From NCBI GenBank assembly GCA_022711695.1, contig JAKLEJ010000196.1, positions 1-6,753 on the forward strand: a DNA stretch of 6,753 nt. The letters are read 5' to 3'. The position numbers and the translations under genes are program-made. Of this stretch, positions 5,132-6,753 are shown in pieces. This DNA is from Verrucomicrobiota bacterium. Its GTDB lineage: Bacteria > Verrucomicrobiota > Verrucomicrobiia > Limisphaerales > JACRJZ01. Below the pieces are notes generated by a model that was not told where the DNA came from, did not search any database, and saw nothing but the letters and a program-made list of their open reading frames with translations. Every line of letters begins with the position of its first letter. Positions within the stretch are counted from its first letter, which is position 1.

Positions 5132-6753
5132 ATGGCCAGACCCGAACAGCCCGGATCACTCCCGCCGAAGGCCGCCGCGGGCGCCCGAACGCAGAAGTTT
5201 CTCCGCCAGCAGTTGTGGATCTGGCCGCTCATCGCGGCGGCGATGCTGGTCCTTGTGGGCGTGTGGCTGCGAGCCGGGATGGAGGGCGCCATGCGGACGG
5301 AGATTGCCGCCAACCTGGAGACTATCCGCGACGCCAACGCCGAGGCGCTGCGGGGATGGGCCGCCGCCATGAAATCCCAGGCCGAACTGCTGGCCGACGA
5401 TCAGCAGGTGCGCGCCCTGACCGCCGGCCTGTTGCGGCGCGCCCAAGAGCAGGGCATCTCGCCCGCGACGCTGGCGGGCGCGCCGGAATTCGCCGAGCTG
5501 CGGGCGAATCTGAAGCCGGCGGAGGAAGGGCGGGGTTTCAGCGGCTACGCCGTGCTGGACACCAATCTAAACGTCCTGGCGGCTGCCCGCGAGGAATTCG
5601 CGGGAGCCAAATCTCCGCCCGAGTATGCCGAGCAGCTTGCCGCCTGTTTCGCCGGCACCGCCGTGGTGACCCCGCCCTTCGCCGCCACGGGAATCGCGCT
5701 TGACGACCCGGCCGCGCCGCGCCAGAGCCGGGCGTTGATGTTCGCGGCGGCCCCCATCCGCTCGGCCGAAGGGCGGGTCATCGCCGTCCTGGCATTGCGC
5801 ATTCTCCCGGAACGGGACTTCACGCGCATCCTGGCCACGGCGCGGCCGCGCGCGAGCGCGGAAACCTACGCGTTCAACCGCAACGGCGTGCTGCTTTCCG
5901 AAAGCCGGTTCGACGACGAGTTGAAACGTCTGGGGCTGATTCCCGACTCGGCCGAGTCGCAATCGCTTCTGACGCTGGATTTGCGCGATCCGCTGGTGGA
6001 CCTGCGCAAGGGCCTGCGCCCGCCGAAACACCGCGCGGACCTGCCCTTCACCCGGGCCGTCGGCGAGGCGCTGGCCGGACGGGAAGGGCTGGACACGCGC
6101 GGGTATCGCGATTATCGCGGCGTGCGGGTGGTCGGAGCGTGGCGATGGCTGCCGGAGTTTAACATGGGGCTGGTGACGGAAGTTGACCTGGCCGAGGCGC
6201 TGGCTCCGCTGCGGGTCCTGCGGCTGGCTTTCTGGCTGCTGTTCGGGTTGTTGACGGCCGGCGCGGTGGTTGTGTTTGTGCTGATGCGCCTGGCGCGGCG
6301 CTTTCACGAGAAGGCGCGCCAGGCCTCCCTCGAAGCCAAGCGGCTCGGGCACTACACGCTGGACGACGAGATCGGCAGCGGCGCATTCGGCACGGTGTTT
6401 CGCGGGCATCACGCCCTCATGCGGCGGCCCGTGGCCGTGAAGGTGCTCAACCCGCTGTCGGGGGAGGCGGGCATCGCCCGCTTCGAGCGCGAGGTCCAGA
6501 TGACCTGCCAGTTGACCCACCCCAATACCATCGCCCTCTACGACTATGGCCGCACCGACGATGGCTTCTTCTATTATGCGATGGAGTACCTGGAGGGGCT
6601 CAGCCTCGCCCGGTTGATCGAGGCGCATGGCCCCCAACCCGAGGGGCGGGTGATCCATATTTTGCAGCAGGTCTGCGCGTCGCTGGCGGAAGCGCACGCC
6701 CGCGGCCTGGTGCACCGCGACATCAAGCCGCAGAATATCTTCCTCACCTGCCG
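5132..6753 (+). CDS. receptor-type Ser/Thr protein kinase with Cache-like periplasmic sensor (3' end outside window)
   Basis: An open frame runs from ATG 5132 to the window edge (540 codons plus two bases, no stop). An in-frame TAA at 5120-5122 (stop of the previous gene) fixes this as the first possible ATG; no ribosome-binding site is evident. After a short basic cytoplasmic segment comes TM1 (about 29-46), then an extracytoplasmic domain (about 48-360) and TM2 (about 365-385). The sensor ends in GYRDYRGVRVVGAWRWLP (324-341) and then LGLV.TEVDLAEAL-type sequence, typical of double-Cache ligand-binding domains. The cytoplasmic Hanks-type kinase domain starts near 406. It has a Gly loop GSGAFGTV (415-422), VAVK with Lys437, probable alpha-C Glu454, hinge AMEYLEG (483-489) and catalytic loop HRDIKPQN (528-535) with Asp530, Lys532 and Asn535. 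All visible catalytic residues are intact, so it should be active; the DFG motif and C-lobe lie beyond the window. The ligand and targets are unknown. Confidence 0.92.
   Translation, partial: MARPEQPGSLPPKAAAGARTQKFLRQQLWIWPLIAAAMLVLVGVWLRAGMEGAMRTEIAANLETIRDANAEALRGWAAAMKSQAELLADDQQVRALTAGLLRRAQEQGISPATLAGAPEFAELRANLKPAEEGRGFSGYAVLDTNLNVLAAAREEFAGAKSPPEYAEQLAACFAGTAVVTPPFAATGIALDDPAAPRQSRALMFAAAPIRSAEGRVIAVLALRILPERDFTRILATARPRASAETYAFNRNGVLLSESRFDDELKRLGLIPDSAESQSLLTLDLRDPLVDLRKGLRPPKHRADLPFTRAVGEALAGREGLDTRGYRDYRGVRVVGAWRWLPEFNMGLVTEVDLAEALAPLRVLRLAFWLLFGLLTAGAVVVFVLMRLARRFHEKARQASLEAKRLGHYTLDDEIGSGAFGTVFRGHHALMRRPVAVKVLNPLSGEAGIARFEREVQMTCQLTHPNTIALYDYGRTDDGFFYYAMEYLEGLSLARLIEAHGPQPEGRVIHILQQVCASLAEAHARGLVHRDIKPQNIFLTC

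Noticed and set aside
6288..6324. A perfect 10-base inverted repeat (6288-6297 with 6315-6324) with a 17-base spacer
   Set aside because: It lies within the kinase juxtamembrane coding region where Arg/Ala codons rich in GC recur. There is no T-tract, and its long loop makes a functional terminator or operator unlikely.
5567..6715. A 382-codon open frame on the - strand opposite the kinase
   Set aside because: Also in register with the + strand codons, and ending at a CTA Leu codon (5567-5569). The + strand encodes a recognisable Cache-like sensor and kinase with all visible catalytic motifs, so this is a codon-bias shadow.
1..6753. tRNA, rRNA, CRISPR, insertion sequence ends, attachment sites or phage defence genes
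   Set aside because: No repeat units, cloverleaf-like sequence, transposase motifs or terminal inverted repeats were seen; coding genes with uniform GC-rich codon choice fill the window.

Overview
The window is a GC-rich stretch (about two-thirds G+C by eye), almost entirely coding on the + strand, from a Gram-negative type bacterium. That is inferred from a tripartite-type RND efflux pump, two probable lipoproteins and a membrane-spanning Ser/Thr kinase with an extracytoplasmic sensor. A Hanks-type kinase with a Cache-like sensor, a DUF4410-like lipoprotein and weak Shine-Dalgarno sites would suit a Verrucomicrobiota/Planctomycetota/Acidobacteriota-like lineage. This is a guess from style, not a measurement.

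Layout: bases 1-131 hold the 3' tail of an unidentified upstream gene, whose TGA overlaps the start of the next gene (ATGA). Bases 128-1267 encode an AcrA-like periplasmic adaptor lipoprotein. Bases 1271-4435 encode an AcrB-like (HAE1-type) RND transporter of normal total length (1,054 codons plus stop). It is interrupted by one in-frame TAG at codon 262 (2054-2056); the frame is otherwise intact and the proton-relay residues are present. Bases 4439-5122 encode a small exported protein resembling DUF4410, probably a lipoprotein. Bases 5132-6753 encode the first 540 residues of a receptor-type kinase: TM, Cache-like periplasmic domain, TM, then a Hanks-type kinase domain with an intact Gly loop, VAVK lysine and HRDIKPQN catalytic loop. 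The window ends before the DFG motif.

All four main genes lie in the same reading frame, separated by only one, one and three sense codons between stop and start. No convincing ribosome-binding site precedes the three internal starts, so a translationally coupled operon is likely. Adaptor and transporter would form the inner part of an efflux pump; no outer-membrane channel gene is visible. The lipoprotein and sensor kinase could be envelope-monitoring partners, which is inference from position only.

No gap exceeds 12 bases. I saw no rRNA, tRNA, CRISPR array, insertion sequence, factor-independent terminator or internal promoter. The main point to check is the premature amber codon in the pump gene. 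The second is the pairing of an efflux operon with a Cache-like receptor kinase.
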